A stretch of DNA of 64,000 nucleotides from Oscillospiraceae bacterium (GCA_024690695.1 JAILOS010000116.1:1-64000), one strand, 5' to 3'. Positions 1 to 11,446 are shown, counted from the stretch's first letter. The notes: generated by a model not told the origin, from the letters alone. Translations and numbers: made by a program.

Positions 1-57
1 TCGTATTCCATAGGCGTATCTTGCTTTAGAAATGTCGCTGAAAGGAAAAATGAAAAA

Positions 58-2153
<2,096 letters not shown>

Positions 2154-2228
2154 CAAATGCCATGCCGTCCCTGCAAATGACGATAAAACTATCTTACGGG
2201 TGGAGGCCCTTGCGGTCGCCCGTTCTGC

Positions 2229-2329
2229 TGAAAAAGCCTTCCCCGCCGCAGCGGGGAAGGCAGAGAGAGCGCGGGACGTCGAGGACGCCGTCCCCTACGG
2301 AGAGGGGGCGAGGGCTGCGCAGGCGGGCC
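2229..2329. repeat. Dispersed hairpin repeat, copy A; doubles as terminator of the LRR gene
   Basis: Bases 2229-2300 are identical to 6374-6445, and similarity continues, less perfectly, to about 2329. The repeat holds a 10-bp stem (2236-2245 with 2252-2261) preceded by five A residues, so RNA from the minus strand forms a stem followed by UUUUU, a good intrinsic terminator for the LRR gene ending at 2388. A second weaker hairpin (GGGACG ... CGTCCC) lies near 2273-2294. No coding sequence is evident in the 2154-2387 gap. Confidence 0.8.
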
Positions 2330-2387
2330 GCGTTCCCTTCTCGTTCCACCTCATCCGTCATCCGCCGGGGTTTTTATACTTCAAAAA

Positions 2388-5300
2388 TTACTTCCTCGTC
2401 ACCGACCAGCCGTAGCTGTTGTAGGAATTGATGTACATCTTGCCGTCCATCGTGATCGCGCGGACGGTGTACCAGTATTTCACGCCTTTTTCGGCGGTGG
2501 TATCCGTGTAGGTCGTGCCCTGCACGTCCGTCAGCGCCGTCCAGGTGTTTTCGCCGTCGACCTTGCGGAAGACGCGGAAATTCTTCGCGCCCGCGGGCTT
2601 CGACCAAGTGAGCTTGACGCCGTTCGTCACGCCGCCGATCGACGTGATCTTCGCCATCGCGATGTAGGTGCAGGTGCGGGGATTCCCCTGCGCGCTGCAG
2701 ATGCGGCCGTTACTGTCCACGCACTCCACCGTGTAGGTGTAGCGGCTCGCGGATTTTGCCGTCGTGTCGATCAGCGTCGGCTCCGCCGTCTCGCCGACGG
2801 TATGCCATTCCGTTTCACCGAGGGTCAGGTTCTTGCGCAGCAGGCGGAACTTCACTGCGCCGTCGTTGGGCTTCCACGACACACGCACGCCCGTCGCGCT
2901 GTTGAAGGCCTCGGTCAGCACCGGGGTATTCAGCGGCTTCATGCTCCAGCCCGTTCCGTTGTAGGAGTTGATCAGCACCGTGTTGTCCATCGACACGCCG
3001 CGCACCGTGTACCAGTACTTCACGCCCTTTTCGGCGGTCGTGTCAAGGTATTCGGTGCCGAGCACCACGTCGAGCACCGTCCACTTCGCAGCGCCGTCGA
3101 CCCGGCGCATCACGCGGAAGTTTTTCGCGCCCGCGGGCTTGGACCAGGTGAGCTTCACGCCGTCGGCCGTCACAGTGATGTCGGTGATATCCGCTTTGGC
3201 AATGTAGGTGCAGGTCCGCCCGGTCTCGTCGATCGGGCCTTCGTTGTCTTCTGCGTCGACCGCGCGAACGGTGTAGGTATAGCGGTTGGAGGACTTGGCC
3301 GTTTTATCGATCAGCGTGCACTCCGTCGTCTCGCCGACGATCTTCCACTGCGTCTCGCCGAGCGTTACGTTCCTGCGCAGCAGCTCGTACTTCACCGCGC
3401 CGTTGACCGCGTTCCAGCTCACGCGCACGCCGGTGGCGCTGTTGAAGGCCTCGGTCAGCACCGGGGCGGTGAGGGGCGTGTACGGCTTCCAGGTCAGATT
3501 GCCAAGACAATCCTGCCATACGTCCTCCCCCCAACTCAGATCATCCGCCGGGTAATAGGCTGTCGCAGTAACGCCCGGGAAGCAATCCTCAATCCCGTTC
3601 GGCGCAGCGCCTTGAAACAGTATCCGATTGAGATTGCTGAAGCCAAAAGCATAATACCCGATATAGTAAACGCTTTCCGGAATTGTAACGCTTGTCAAGC
3701 CCGTGCGCTCAAACGCATAGCGCTCGATTTCCTCTACCGAATCGGGAATCTTTACGGCGGATAAATTACTAGCGTCACAAAAGGCTGACCAACCAATGAA
3801 TACCACGCCATCCGGAATCGAATAACTCGCAGCGCTTTTTCCGATCGGATATGCGAGTAGCGTCGTTCCGCTTTTTGTAAAGAGCACGCCGTCAAGACTT
3901 TTGTAGGAGGGGTTGCCGCTGTTGACGGAGATTGATTTCAAATTTGAGCACATTGCGAACGCTGCGTCGCCGATCTCTGTTACGCTGGCCGGAATAGTTA
4001 TACTTGTGAGCTTGGTATTTGCAAAAGCGCCTGAGCCTATTTCTGTCACGCCATTCGGAATCGTCACGCTGCTCAATCCGCTGTCCATAAAGGCGTGATC
4101 ACATATTGTTTCCAACCCGTCCGGGAGCGTGACGCTCGCCAGCATGACGCAGCCGCTGAAGGTATAGCTTTGAATCGTTTTAATGCCGCTCGGGATCGCC
4201 GCGCTTTTGAGTTTTTGGCTGTTGCAGAATGCAGATACACCGATAACGGTCACACTGCTCGGAATCGTCACATTCGACAGATTTTGACTGTAATAAAATG
4301 CGCAATCGCCAATGGCCGATACGCCGTTCGGGATCGCATAGGACGAATCGCTCTTGCCGGCCGGATAGCAGCAAAGCTTGGCGCCGTCTTTTGTGAACAG
4401 TACGCCGTCAACGCTTTTGTAAACTGTGTTGCTGCTGTTGACAGTGATGGATTTCAACTCCTGACAGTCGGCAAAAGCAAGACTGCTGATCTCCTCGACG
4501 CGTCCAGGAATCAGGACGGATGAGATCGCGCTGCCGCAGAAAGCGTTTTGCCCGATGCTTACTAAAGTGTCAGGAAGCGAAACGGATTTCAGATTCCGGC
4601 AGCGTAAGAATGCATGCTCGCCGATGCTCGTCGCACCTTCGTTGACGACAACGGAAGTAATAAGATCGCGATAATCGTACCATGGAGCTATATCTGAATA
4701 ATCCCAAAAGTACTGCTCGAAGTCCCACATATCTCCCGTACCGCTGATTGTCATTTTGCCCTCGTCATCCAGCGTCCAGGTCAAATTCTTCCCGCAGGTC
4801 CCGCTTAACGCAGCGCCGTACGGCACCCAGGTCAATGTACCGCCGTAGTTTTGCCGAACATTTGACGTCCAACTTGGGTCATCGGACGGGAAACGGACCG
4901 TCGCGGTCACGCCGCTGAAAGCCTCATATTCGATCTCCGGCGCCGATCCCTGGAAGGTCACGGCGTTCAGTGACAGGCAGTGATTGAAAGCCCCCCACCC
5001 GATATAGGTCACGCCGCTCGGGATCGTCACGCTCGTCAGGCCGGAATATGAGAAGACGTAGGATTCGATCCTCGTCATGCTGTTCGGGATCGTCACACTC
5101 GTCAGATTAACACAGGAAGAGAAGGCACCCATGCCGATAACGGTCACGCTGTCCGGAACCACGACGTTTGTCAGCTTTTCACAGCCAGAGAAAGCGTACT
5201 CGCCGATGGTCGTCACTCCTCCCGGGACCGTAATGGTCGTCAGCTTTTGACAGCCACAGAAAGCGAACTCGCCGATGGCCGTAGTCCCCGTCGGGATCGT

Positions 5301-6197
5301 TACGCTCGTCAGCTTTTGACTGGCAAAGAAAGCGTACTCGCCAATGGTCGTCACGCCGCTCGGAATAGAATAGGAAGAGCCGCTCTTGCCGATCGGATAG
5401 CAGCAAAGCCTGGCGCCGTCCTTTGTGAAGAGTACGCCGTCGACGCTCTTGTAGGCCGTGCTGCCGCTGGCGACGGAGATAGACTGCAGACTTCCACAGC
5501 GGCAGAAAGCGGCTGATCCGATTTCTTTCACGCTGCTCGGGATCGTCACGCTCGTCAGACTGCTGCAGTAGCAGAAGGTATAGTCGCCGATGCTCGTCAC
5601 ACTATTCGGGATCGTCACGCTCGTCAGACTGCCGCAGTTGTAGAAGGTATAGTTGCCGATGCTCGTCACGCTATTCGGGATCGTCACGCTCGTCAGACTG
5701 CTGCAGATGTAGAAGGTATAGTCGCCGATGCTCGTCACGCTATTCGGGATCGTCACGCTCGTCAGGTTTCGACAGCCGGCAAATGCATCATCGCCGATGG
5801 TCGTCACGCCGCTGTTGATGACGACGGTGCTGATGGCAGCTCTGTAATCGTGCCAGGGCACCGGATCTACGTCCATCGGGCCGCTGCCGCTGATGGTCAG
5901 GGTTCCGCTGTCGTCCAGCTTCCAGGTCAGGTTGTCGCCGCAGGCGCCGAAGTCGACGACGCCGTTCGCTTCGTCCGCGGCCGGGAGCAGCTCGGGATCT
6001 TCGGGCGCAGCTTCGTCCTCCGGACCGCCGGAGGCGTCGGCCCCCGCGGGTTTTTCCTCCGCGTCGGGCTCGACGAGCTCGATCAGCGGGATTTCCGTTT
6101 CCTCCGCGAGCTCGAGGCCGTCGTCGGCAAAAGCCGCCGGAACGAGCGAGAGGCAGAGGGCCAGGATCAACAGAATGCTGAGCAGGCGTTTTTTCAC
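2388..6197 (-). CDS. Secreted BspA-type leucine-rich repeat protein with FnIII-like C-terminus
   Basis: A 1269-residue exported surface or secreted protein. The N-terminus is a Sec signal peptide (MKKR, hydrophobic core, AFA cleavage near residue 25), followed by an acidic linker. Two large blocks each open with a CGxNLTWxLDD module and continue with LRR_5/BspA repeats of about 23 residues (consensus LTSVTIPxSVTxIGxxAFxxC). The C-terminal part (about 900-1269) holds FnIII-like modules in two similar pairs (VRVSW / VKLTWSKPAGAKNFRV). No sortase motif or membrane anchor is seen at the end. BspA-type proteins are linked to adhesion or matrix binding, but the ligand here is unknown. Start is GTG 6197 with AAGGAGG about 10 nt upstream. 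The gene stands alone between two direct copies of a dispersed repeat. Confidence 0.9.
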   Translation of the reverse strand: MKKRLLSILLILALCLSLVPAAFADDGLELAEETEIPLIELVEPDAEEKPAGADASGGPEDEAAPEDPELLPAADEANGVVDFGACGDNLTWKLDDSGTLTISGSGPMDVDPVPWHDYRAAISTVVINSGVTTIGDDAFAGCRNLTSVTIPNSVTSIGDYTFYICSSLTSVTIPNSVTSIGNYTFYNCGSLTSVTIPNSVTSIGDYTFCYCSSLTSVTIPSSVKEIGSAAFCRCGSLQSISVASGSTAYKSVDGVLFTKDGARLCCYPIGKSGSSYSIPSGVTTIGEYAFFASQKLTSVTIPTGTTAIGEFAFCGCQKLTTITVPGGVTTIGEYAFSGCEKLTNVVVPDSVTVIGMGAFSSCVNLTSVTIPNSMTRIESYVFSYSGLTSVTIPSGVTYIGWGAFNHCLSLNAVTFQGSAPEIEYEAFSGVTATVRFPSDDPSWTSNVRQNYGGTLTWVPYGAALSGTCGKNLTWTLDDEGKMTISGTGDMWDFEQYFWDYSDIAPWYDYRDLITSVVVNEGATSIGEHAFLRCRNLKSVSLPDTLVSIGQNAFCGSAISSVLIPGRVEEISSLAFADCQELKSITVNSSNTVYKSVDGVLFTKDGAKLCCYPAGKSDSSYAIPNGVSAIGDCAFYYSQNLSNVTIPSSVTVIGVSAFCNSQKLKSAAIPSGIKTIQSYTFSGCVMLASVTLPDGLETICDHAFMDSGLSSVTIPNGVTEIGSGAFANTKLTSITIPASVTEIGDAAFAMCSNLKSISVNSGNPSYKSLDGVLFTKSGTTLLAYPIGKSAASYSIPDGVVFIGWSAFCDASNLSAVKIPDSVEEIERYAFERTGLTSVTIPESVYYIGYYAFGFSNLNRILFQGAAPNGIEDCFPGVTATAYYPADDLSWGEDVWQDCLGNLTWKPYTPLTAPVLTEAFNSATGVRVSWNAVNGAVKYELLRRNVTLGETQWKIVGETTECTLIDKTAKSSNRYTYTVRAVDAEDNEGPIDETGRTCTYIAKADITDITVTADGVKLTWSKPAGAKNFRVMRRVDGAAKWTVLDVVLGTEYLDTTAEKGVKYWYTVRGVSMDNTVLINSYNGTGWSMKPLNTPVLTEAFNSATGVRVSWKPNDGAVKFRLLRKNLTLGETEWHTVGETAEPTLIDTTAKSASRYTYTVECVDSNGRICSAQGNPRTCTYIAMAKITSIGGVTNGVKLTWSKPAGAKNFRVFRKVDGENTWTALTDVQGTTYTDTTAEKGVKYWYTVRAITMDGKMYINSYNSYGWSVTRK

Positions 6198-6232
6198 AGG
6201 AAAGAACCTCCTTCGTATATTTATCCATTTAT

Positions 6233-6261
6233 ACTATAACACGCCTTTCTTGGCCTTGCAA
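6233..6261 (-). promoter_or_regulatory. Sigma-A-type promoter of the LRR gene
   Basis: On the minus strand, TTGCAA (6256-6261) and TATAGT (6233-6238) are spaced by 17 bp, about 35 nt upstream of the GTG start. Direct observation; activity is inferred. Confidence 0.65.
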
Positions 6262-6373
6262 GGTCCGATCGGGGAAAACCTCCGTAACAAGGATAAAAAG
6301 CGGCCGCTGCCGATCGAGAAGGACGCAGCCGGCCGGAGGACATTCAAAGCGGCCCGCAGTCAGGCCCAGACGA

Positions 6374-6473
6374 TGAAAAAGCCTTCCCCGCCGCAGCGGG
6401 GAAGGCAGAGAGAGCGCGGGACGTCGAGGACGCCGTCCCCTACGGGGTGAGGCGAGGGCCGCGCAGGCGGGCG
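6374..6473. repeat. Dispersed hairpin repeat, copy B
   Basis: Same orientation as copy A; 6374-6445 is identical to 2229-2300. It contains the stem 6381-6390 / 6397-6406 with a preceding A run. Copies A and B flank the LRR gene and its promoter as direct repeats about 4.1 kb apart. Confidence 0.8.
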
Positions 6474-6492
6474 GATGATATCCGCCCTGCGG

Positions 6493-6540
6493 AGGAAAAG
6501 CCTTCCCCACCGCAGCGGGGAAGGCAGCAACGGCGGGTGA
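6493..6540. repeat. Dispersed hairpin repeat, partial copy C
   Basis: A shorter third copy that retains the CCTTCCCC ... GGGGAAGG hairpin (6500-6525) with one changed base in the loop-proximal part, but diverges after the hairpin. Confidence 0.65.
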
Positions 6541-6568
6541 AACTTTTTGCCCCGGCGCGGGGAATCGC

Positions 6569-6599
6569 TTGATTCGGAGGGGGAAATATGGTATATAAT
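6569..6599 (+). promoter_or_regulatory. Promoter of the aminotransferase gene
   Basis: TTGATT (6569-6574) and a perfect TATAAT (6594-6599) with 19 bp between. The predicted transcript starts after the most upstream in-frame ATG at 6547, which argues for the later GTG 6655 start. Confidence 0.55.
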
Positions 6600-6654
6600 G
6601 AAAAGTGCGAGTACGGGCGCAGGCGCTGCCCGGCCAGGAAAGGATGTGCGTTTT

Positions 6655-7857
6655 GTGAGATTCTCTTCCAAAATGGAAAAATGCGAGCTCTCCCCGATGC
6701 GCAAATTCACGCCCTACGCCGTGGAGGCGGAGAAGAACGGCGCGAAAATCTACCGGCTGAACATCGGACAGCCGGACATCCCCACGCCGAAGGCTTATTT
6801 CGAGGCCCTCCGGTCGATCGACTGCCCGGTGCTCTCCTATACGCCGTCCAACGGCACCGACGAGCTGATCGACGCCGTGCGCCGTTACTACGCCGGGATC
6901 GGCGTTTCGCTCGACTACGGCGATATCCTGATCGGCACCGGCGGCAGCGAGGCGCTGCAGATGCTGCTCGCCTCGATCCTCGACGACGGCGACGAGATCA
7001 TCGTGCCGGAGCCCTATTATCCCAACTACGCCACCTTTACCAGACTGACGGGCGGCCGCATCCATCCGCTGACCACCTGCCCCGAGGAAGGGTATCGCTA
7101 CGCGGTGCGCGAGCGCGTGGAGGAACGCATCAACGAGCACACCCGCGCGATCATGATCACCAACCCCGGCAACCCCACCGGCGCGGTCCTCACGCCCGAC
7201 GAGCTGAAGCTGATGCTGGACGTCGCGCGCGAGCACGAGCTGTTTATTATCTGCGACGAGGTCTACCGCGAGTTCGTCTACGAGGGGCAGCCGCTGCTGT
7301 CCGCCCTGCAGTTCGAGGGCTACGACGAAAACGTCGTCGTGATCGACTCGGTGTCGAAGCGCTTCTCCGCCTGCGGCGCGCGCATCGGCATGCTGATCTC
7401 CCGCAACAGGACCCTGATGGGCCACGCGCTGAAATGGTGCCAGTCCCGCCTGAGCTCCACGCTGGCCGATCAGCACGCCGCCGCCGCGCTCTACACCGTC
7501 GGCCCGGAATACTTCGACGAAATGCGCCGCGAATACCGCCACCGCCGCGACGCGATGATGGCCAGGCTCCGGCAGATCCCCGGCGTTCTCTGCGCCGAGC
7601 CGCAGGGCGCCTTCTATATCATGGCGGCGCTGCCGGTGGACGACGCGGAACGGTTCCAGCAGTGGCTGCTGACCGAGTTCAGAGACGAGGGCGAGACGCT
7701 CATGTTCGCCTGCGGCCGCGCCTTCTACGCCACGCCCGGCAAGGGGCTCAACGAGGTGCGCATGGCCTACGTGCTGGAGGCGCCGCGGCTCGAGCGCGCG
7801 ATGGATATCCTCGCGCACGGCCTGGCGGCGTACCGCCGGGACGTCATGGGCGTGTAA
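6655..7857 (+). CDS. PLP-dependent class I aminotransferase
   Basis: A cytosolic fold-type I aminotransferase of about 400 residues that would transfer an amino group between an amino acid and a 2-oxo acid. Diagnostic motifs are present: NPGNPTG, the PLP-binding lysine K235 in SVSKRFSACGARIG, CDEVYREFVY, and the N-terminal SPMRKF ... LNIGQPDIPTP typical of the AspC-like subgroup. The GTG start at 6655 is chosen because AGGA lies 10 nt upstream, it follows the promoter, and family members begin here. Substrate cannot be read from sequence; aspartate, aromatic or alanine-type donors are all possible. It is monocistronic, ending before a strong terminator, and has no functional neighbours. Confidence 0.92.
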   Translation: MRFSSKMEKCELSPMRKFTPYAVEAEKNGAKIYRLNIGQPDIPTPKAYFEALRSIDCPVLSYTPSNGTDELIDAVRRYYAGIGVSLDYGDILIGTGGSEALQMLLASILDDGDEIIVPEPYYPNYATFTRLTGGRIHPLTTCPEEGYRYAVRERVEERINEHTRAIMITNPGNPTGAVLTPDELKLMLDVAREHELFIICDEVYREFVYEGQPLLSALQFEGYDENVVVIDSVSKRFSACGARIGMLISRNRTLMGHALKWCQSRLSSTLADQHAAAALYTVGPEYFDEMRREYRHRRDAMMARLRQIPGVLCAEPQGAFYIMAALPVDDAERFQQWLLTEFRDEGETLMFACGRAFYATPGKGLNEVRMAYVLEAPRLERAMDILAHGLAAYRRDVMGV

Positions 7858-7981
7858 CTCTCGGCTTTTTCCGAGAAAAGCGGGCGGTTTGCCGCCGCGC
7901 GGACGGGGCTTCCGCCCCCTCCCGAAAGCCCGCCGGCAAGGGCCGGGATCTCCGGCAATCGGCGCGGCGCAAGGGAAATAA

Positions 7982-8041
7982 CAAGCGAAAAATCTCCGGC
8001 GAAACGGTTTCGCCGGAGATTTTTCGCTTGTTCCTTTTTTG
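7982..8041. terminator. Bidirectional intrinsic terminator
   Basis: A perfect 23-bp inverted repeat (7982-8004 with 8008-8030) with a 3-base loop, followed on the plus strand by a T-rich tract. It sits between the convergent aminotransferase and M23 genes and can serve both. Confidence 0.9.
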
Positions 8042-8133
8042 TTCGGCTTGACGGAGGCCGTCCCCCGCCAATCGGCGCTCACGCCGCTTTTCTGTCCGTC
8101 GGGATCCTCCGCAGCTCCCGTTTCGGCTCCGGT

Positions 8134-11100
8134 TTATCGGGCTTCCGCGGACGCCGGCGCGGCGTAGGCGGACAGGGAGCCGAGGACGTCCCCTGCGTTG
8201 AAGGCGCGGACGGAGAACGCCGTTTCCTCGCCCGGCGCAAGACACGCGGCCGGGATCGTGGCGGAAGTCCCTCTTGCGGTGAGATAAACGCCCTCCTCGC
8301 AGAGCCAGACGAAGCTCTCGCCATCCCGGCGGTAGATCCGGAAGCCGCTGACGCCGGCGGAGCCGAGCGGCTCGTCCCAGCTCAGCGTCACGCTGCCGTC
8401 GTCGTTCACCGAGGCGGTCAGGCCGGTCGGCCGCGGGCAGCGGGCGACGCGGGAAACGGTTTTGCTCGGCCCGGAGGACGAGCCGCCCGTGACGGCCGTG
8501 ATCCGGTAGGTGTAGCAGATCCCGGCGCTGCCGCTCTTGTCCGTATAGAACGTATCCTCGACGGGCCGCTCGCTGATTTTTTCAAACGGGCCGTCGGCGC
8601 TCGTCGAGCGCCAGATCTCGTAGCCCGCGGCCTTGTCGACCGGCCGCCAGCTCAGCGTCACGCCGCCGGTCGCCGCGTCGTTGTCCGCAGCGAGGCCCCG
8701 GGGCGCCGACAGCTGCACGGCGACCGGCGCGGCCGCCGCGGGGAGCGCGTAGATGGAGATCGTGCCGAGCAGATTCCGCTCGTTATAGCCGCGGACGGAG
8801 AACTGCGTCTCAACGCCGGGCGTCAGATAGCGGGCGGGGATCGTGACGGAGGTCTCGCTCACGGCGAGGTGTCTGCCCTCGTCGCCGATCCAGACGAAGC
8901 CCGTTCCGTCCCAGGCGTAGATCCGGTAGGCGCTGACGCAGTTTTTCACCAGGGGCTCGTCCCAGCGCAGCGTCACGCTGCCGTCCCGGTTGGCCTTCGC
9001 CGTCAGACCCGTGGGCCGCTGGCAGCGGGAGATGCGGGAAACGGTCTCGCTCAGCGGGCCCTCCTCGTCCTCGCGGACGGCGCAGACCTTGTAGCGGTAA
9101 ATCGTTCCGGCGGCTCCGCTGCGGTTGTCCGTATAGGACGCCGCTTCGACGGGGGCGTCGTTGAGCTTTTCAAAGGGGCCCTCGGCGCTCGTCGAACGGT
9201 AGACGTTGTAGCCCTCCGCCGTCTCGACCGGCTCCCAGCTCAGGCGGATGCGCCCGGTCGTGAGGTTGTTGCCCGCGCTCAGCTCCTGCGGCGCGGTCAG
9301 ATCCGGGAGTATCAGCTTCCACTGGGCCAGCAGCGTGTTGTCCTCCCAGTCCGCCGGGATGGCGTCGCCCGGGTTCCAGAGCTCGCCGAAGGCGTCGTCC
9401 CTCCAGCCGAGGAACCGATAGCCGTCCAGGCGGGGAACCGCGGTCGACAGGGCTTCGCCCCTGCCGTAGGTAAAGCTCTGCGCGGCGGGTGCGCCGCTGC
9501 CGCCGTTGGCGTCGTAGGTGATCGTGTATTTCGGCAGCGAAGTCGTAAAGCTGCAGTGCCCCTCGCCGGAGCTGCCGCCGACGTTGCAGGCTCTCACGCC
9601 GACCCGGTAGGAGCCCGTCTCAAAGCCGGACAGCGTGCAGGAGAGCTCCGTTCCCATGTCCCGCGTTTCCACGGCGGCGTTGTTGAGATAAACGGTGAGC
9701 TCGTACCGCTCGGCCCGCGCGCACTCGGCCCAGCTGACCGTCACGGTCTCCCGGGTGCTGCAGCGGCTCTTGTCCGCGTACACCGAGGGTCTCGGCGGCG
9801 CGGAGGGCAGCGACCCCGAGTCGTTGACGAGGAAATCGGCGTCGATCACGTCCCGGGAAACGGTCAGTCTTCTCAGCGCGCCGCTTCTGACGTAGTAATT
9901 ATCCGCGGACGCCGTGATCCGGAGCGTGTAGCGCCCTTCGCTCAGCGTGTCGAACGCGAGCCCCGCGTCCAGCATGGTGTTTTTCAGATTCTGACTGCCG
10001 CAGCCGAGATACGGGAGCCTGCTCTCGCAGCAGACCTTGTCTCCGTCGAGGATCCTGCCCTCCACGGCGCTGAGGGGCAGCTCCGCGGAGGCGACGGTCC
10101 AGTCGACGACGGCGTCCGAGCCCGTTTTGACGGCGAAGCTCAGCTTCTTCCCGGACCAGCTCATCCCCTCCCGGATCGTCTCTTCACAATAATCCTCCAC
10201 GACGGTATTGCCGCAGGGGATATAGCCCGTGCTGCCGCCGCAGCTGCATTCGTACCAGTATTCGTTGGCGGTGTTCAGATAAACCCCGGTCACGGACAAC
10301 TCGGTATCCTTCGGGATGGCGTCCGTCAGCAGCGCCGAACGGGAATCCGTGCGGCTGCGGCAGGGCAGCGACCAGAGCTCGGTCGCATTGGCCGTGGTCC
10401 TCACGCCGAGCCGCGCGGGATAGGCCCCGCAGCCGTCGAGATAGCCTTCCGAGCCGCGCGGCTCCATGACGTAGGTCAGAGAGTAGCAGCGGTATTCCTG
10501 CCCGTCGATGTCGGGATCCGCCTGCTCGGAAAACAGGCTCCGCATCTGGTCAAGCGAGGGGTTGGTGCACAGATACCATCCGTCGCGGATGCCGCTCTCG
10601 CCGCCGTGGCTCAGATACTGGCCGATGCTGATGCGGAAATCGAGATGATAGCCGTAGGGCCCGTGGCCCGTGCCGGAGGAATAGGCGATCTGCTCGCCCT
10701 GAGCCACCTCCTGGCCCACCGAGACCAGCAGGCCGTGGTACTTCAGATGCATATAGGTCGAGTAGACCTTTTTCCCGTCGCAGGTCTTGCCGTGATAGAT
10801 CACGACGTAGTTGCCGGAGGCCTTGCCGCAGCTGCAGCTTCCCTCCTTCGAGTCGCACCCGGCATAGGTCGCGACGACGACGCCGGCCTTGCTGGCGTAA
10901 ACCGGCGAGTCCTTCCCGCAGCCGATGTCGATCGCGGGGTGGTAGGCGCTGCCGTAGTCGATATACCGGCGCCCGAACAGGCTGGTGATCACCCGCGCGC
11001 CGCGCTTTCCGGCCGGCCAGTACCAGCCGCTCGTGTCGATCAGCACCTTGTCGTAGGCGGCCGCGCTCTCGAGCTGATCCGGCGAGAGCAAGACCTCGGG

Positions 11101-11319
11101 CTCCGCCTCCGCCGGCGGCTCCTCGACGTCCTCTTCCTCCCCGAGCAGCAAAAGCAGCTCGCCCTCTTCGGCCGTCTCCTCTTCGACGGTCTCCTCTGCG
11201 GGCATAACCAGTTCAAGAAGCCCGTCCTCTCCGTCGTCGGCAGCCGCCCGTACGGGCAGCAGACCGACGCTCAGCAGCAGGGCGAGCAGCAGCGCCAGGA
11301 TTGTTTTTCCGCTTTTCAT
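8134..11319 (-). CDS. Secreted M23 (LytM-like) protein with SH3 and FnIII modules
   Basis: A 1061-residue exported protein. The signal peptide spans residues 1-27, followed by an acidic linker to about 80. A lysostaphin/LytM-type M23 domain lies at about 105-235: H127xxxD131 supply zinc ligands and H191 (YMHL) and H225 are the catalytic-type histidines. The usual final HxH is H225-L-D227, so Asp replaces the third zinc histidine. An SH3-like module (about 300-375) follows, then Ig/FnIII-like domains, one Listeria-Bacteroides (Flg_new) repeat near 600-670 (ITYDANGG ... FLGW ... AQW), and four FnIII modules to the end. M23 enzymes cut peptidoglycan cross-links; the substitution leaves activity here uncertain. 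No anchor motif is seen. The promoter at 11418-11446 is strong. Confidence 0.88.
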   Translation of the reverse strand: MKSGKTILALLLALLLSVGLLPVRAAADDGEDGLLELVMPAEETVEEETAEEGELLLLLGEEEDVEEPPAEAEPEVLLSPDQLESAAAYDKVLIDTSGWYWPAGKRGARVITSLFGRRYIDYGSAYHPAIDIGCGKDSPVYASKAGVVVATYAGCDSKEGSCSCGKASGNYVVIYHGKTCDGKKVYSTYMHLKYHGLLVSVGQEVAQGEQIAYSSGTGHGPYGYHLDFRISIGQYLSHGGESGIRDGWYLCTNPSLDQMRSLFSEQADPDIDGQEYRCYSLTYVMEPRGSEGYLDGCGAYPARLGVRTTANATELWSLPCRSRTDSRSALLTDAIPKDTELSVTGVYLNTANEYWYECSCGGSTGYIPCGNTVVEDYCEETIREGMSWSGKKLSFAVKTGSDAVVDWTVASAELPLSAVEGRILDGDKVCCESRLPYLGCGSQNLKNTMLDAGLAFDTLSEGRYTLRITASADNYYVRSGALRRLTVSRDVIDADFLVNDSGSLPSAPPRPSVYADKSRCSTRETVTVSWAECARAERYELTVYLNNAAVETRDMGTELSCTLSGFETGSYRVGVRACNVGGSSGEGHCSFTTSLPKYTITYDANGGSGAPAAQSFTYGRGEALSTAVPRLDGYRFLGWRDDAFGELWNPGDAIPADWEDNTLLAQWKLILPDLTAPQELSAGNNLTTGRIRLSWEPVETAEGYNVYRSTSAEGPFEKLNDAPVEAASYTDNRSGAAGTIYRYKVCAVREDEEGPLSETVSRISRCQRPTGLTAKANRDGSVTLRWDEPLVKNCVSAYRIYAWDGTGFVWIGDEGRHLAVSETSVTIPARYLTPGVETQFSVRGYNERNLLGTISIYALPAAAAPVAVQLSAPRGLAADNDAATGGVTLSWRPVDKAAGYEIWRSTSADGPFEKISERPVEDTFYTDKSGSAGICYTYRITAVTGGSSSGPSKTVSRVARCPRPTGLTASVNDDGSVTLSWDEPLGSAGVSGFRIYRRDGESFVWLCEEGVYLTARGTSATIPAACLAPGEETAFSVRAFNAGDVLGSLSAYAAPASAEAR

Positions 11320-11417
11320 GTATTCGACCTCCGCGCTTCGACGACGCCGAGCGAAGTTTGCGCCCCGCCGATAGCTTCGTCAAAGGGGTGCAGCTCCGTA
11401 ATTATATCAGTGTAGAT

Positions 11418-11446
11418 ATAATAAGTTACAAATAGTTACATGTCAA
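11418..11446 (-). promoter_or_regulatory. Promoter of the M23 gene with spaced heptamer repeats
   Basis: On the minus strand, consensus TTGACA (11441-11446) and TATTAT (11418-11423) are separated by 17 bp. The spacer contains TGTAACT twice in direct orientation with a 10-bp period, which looks like an operator for a dimeric regulator. Leader of about 90 nt. Confidence 0.75.

Noticed and set aside
6655..7857. The aminotransferase as the missing PseC/LegC of the nonulosonic acid pathway
   Set aside because: It is a class I (AspC-like) enzyme, not a DegT/DnrJ/EryC1-type sugar aminotransferase, and lies 28 kb away with its own promoter and terminator.
6229..8082. A 617-codon minus-strand frame opposite the aminotransferase
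   Set aside because: Overlaps a conserved PLP enzyme, runs through repeats, and has no domain.
8869..11415. An 848-codon plus-strand frame opposite the M23 gene
   Set aside because: Antisense to a protein with signal peptide and clear domains; composition is that of a GC shadow.
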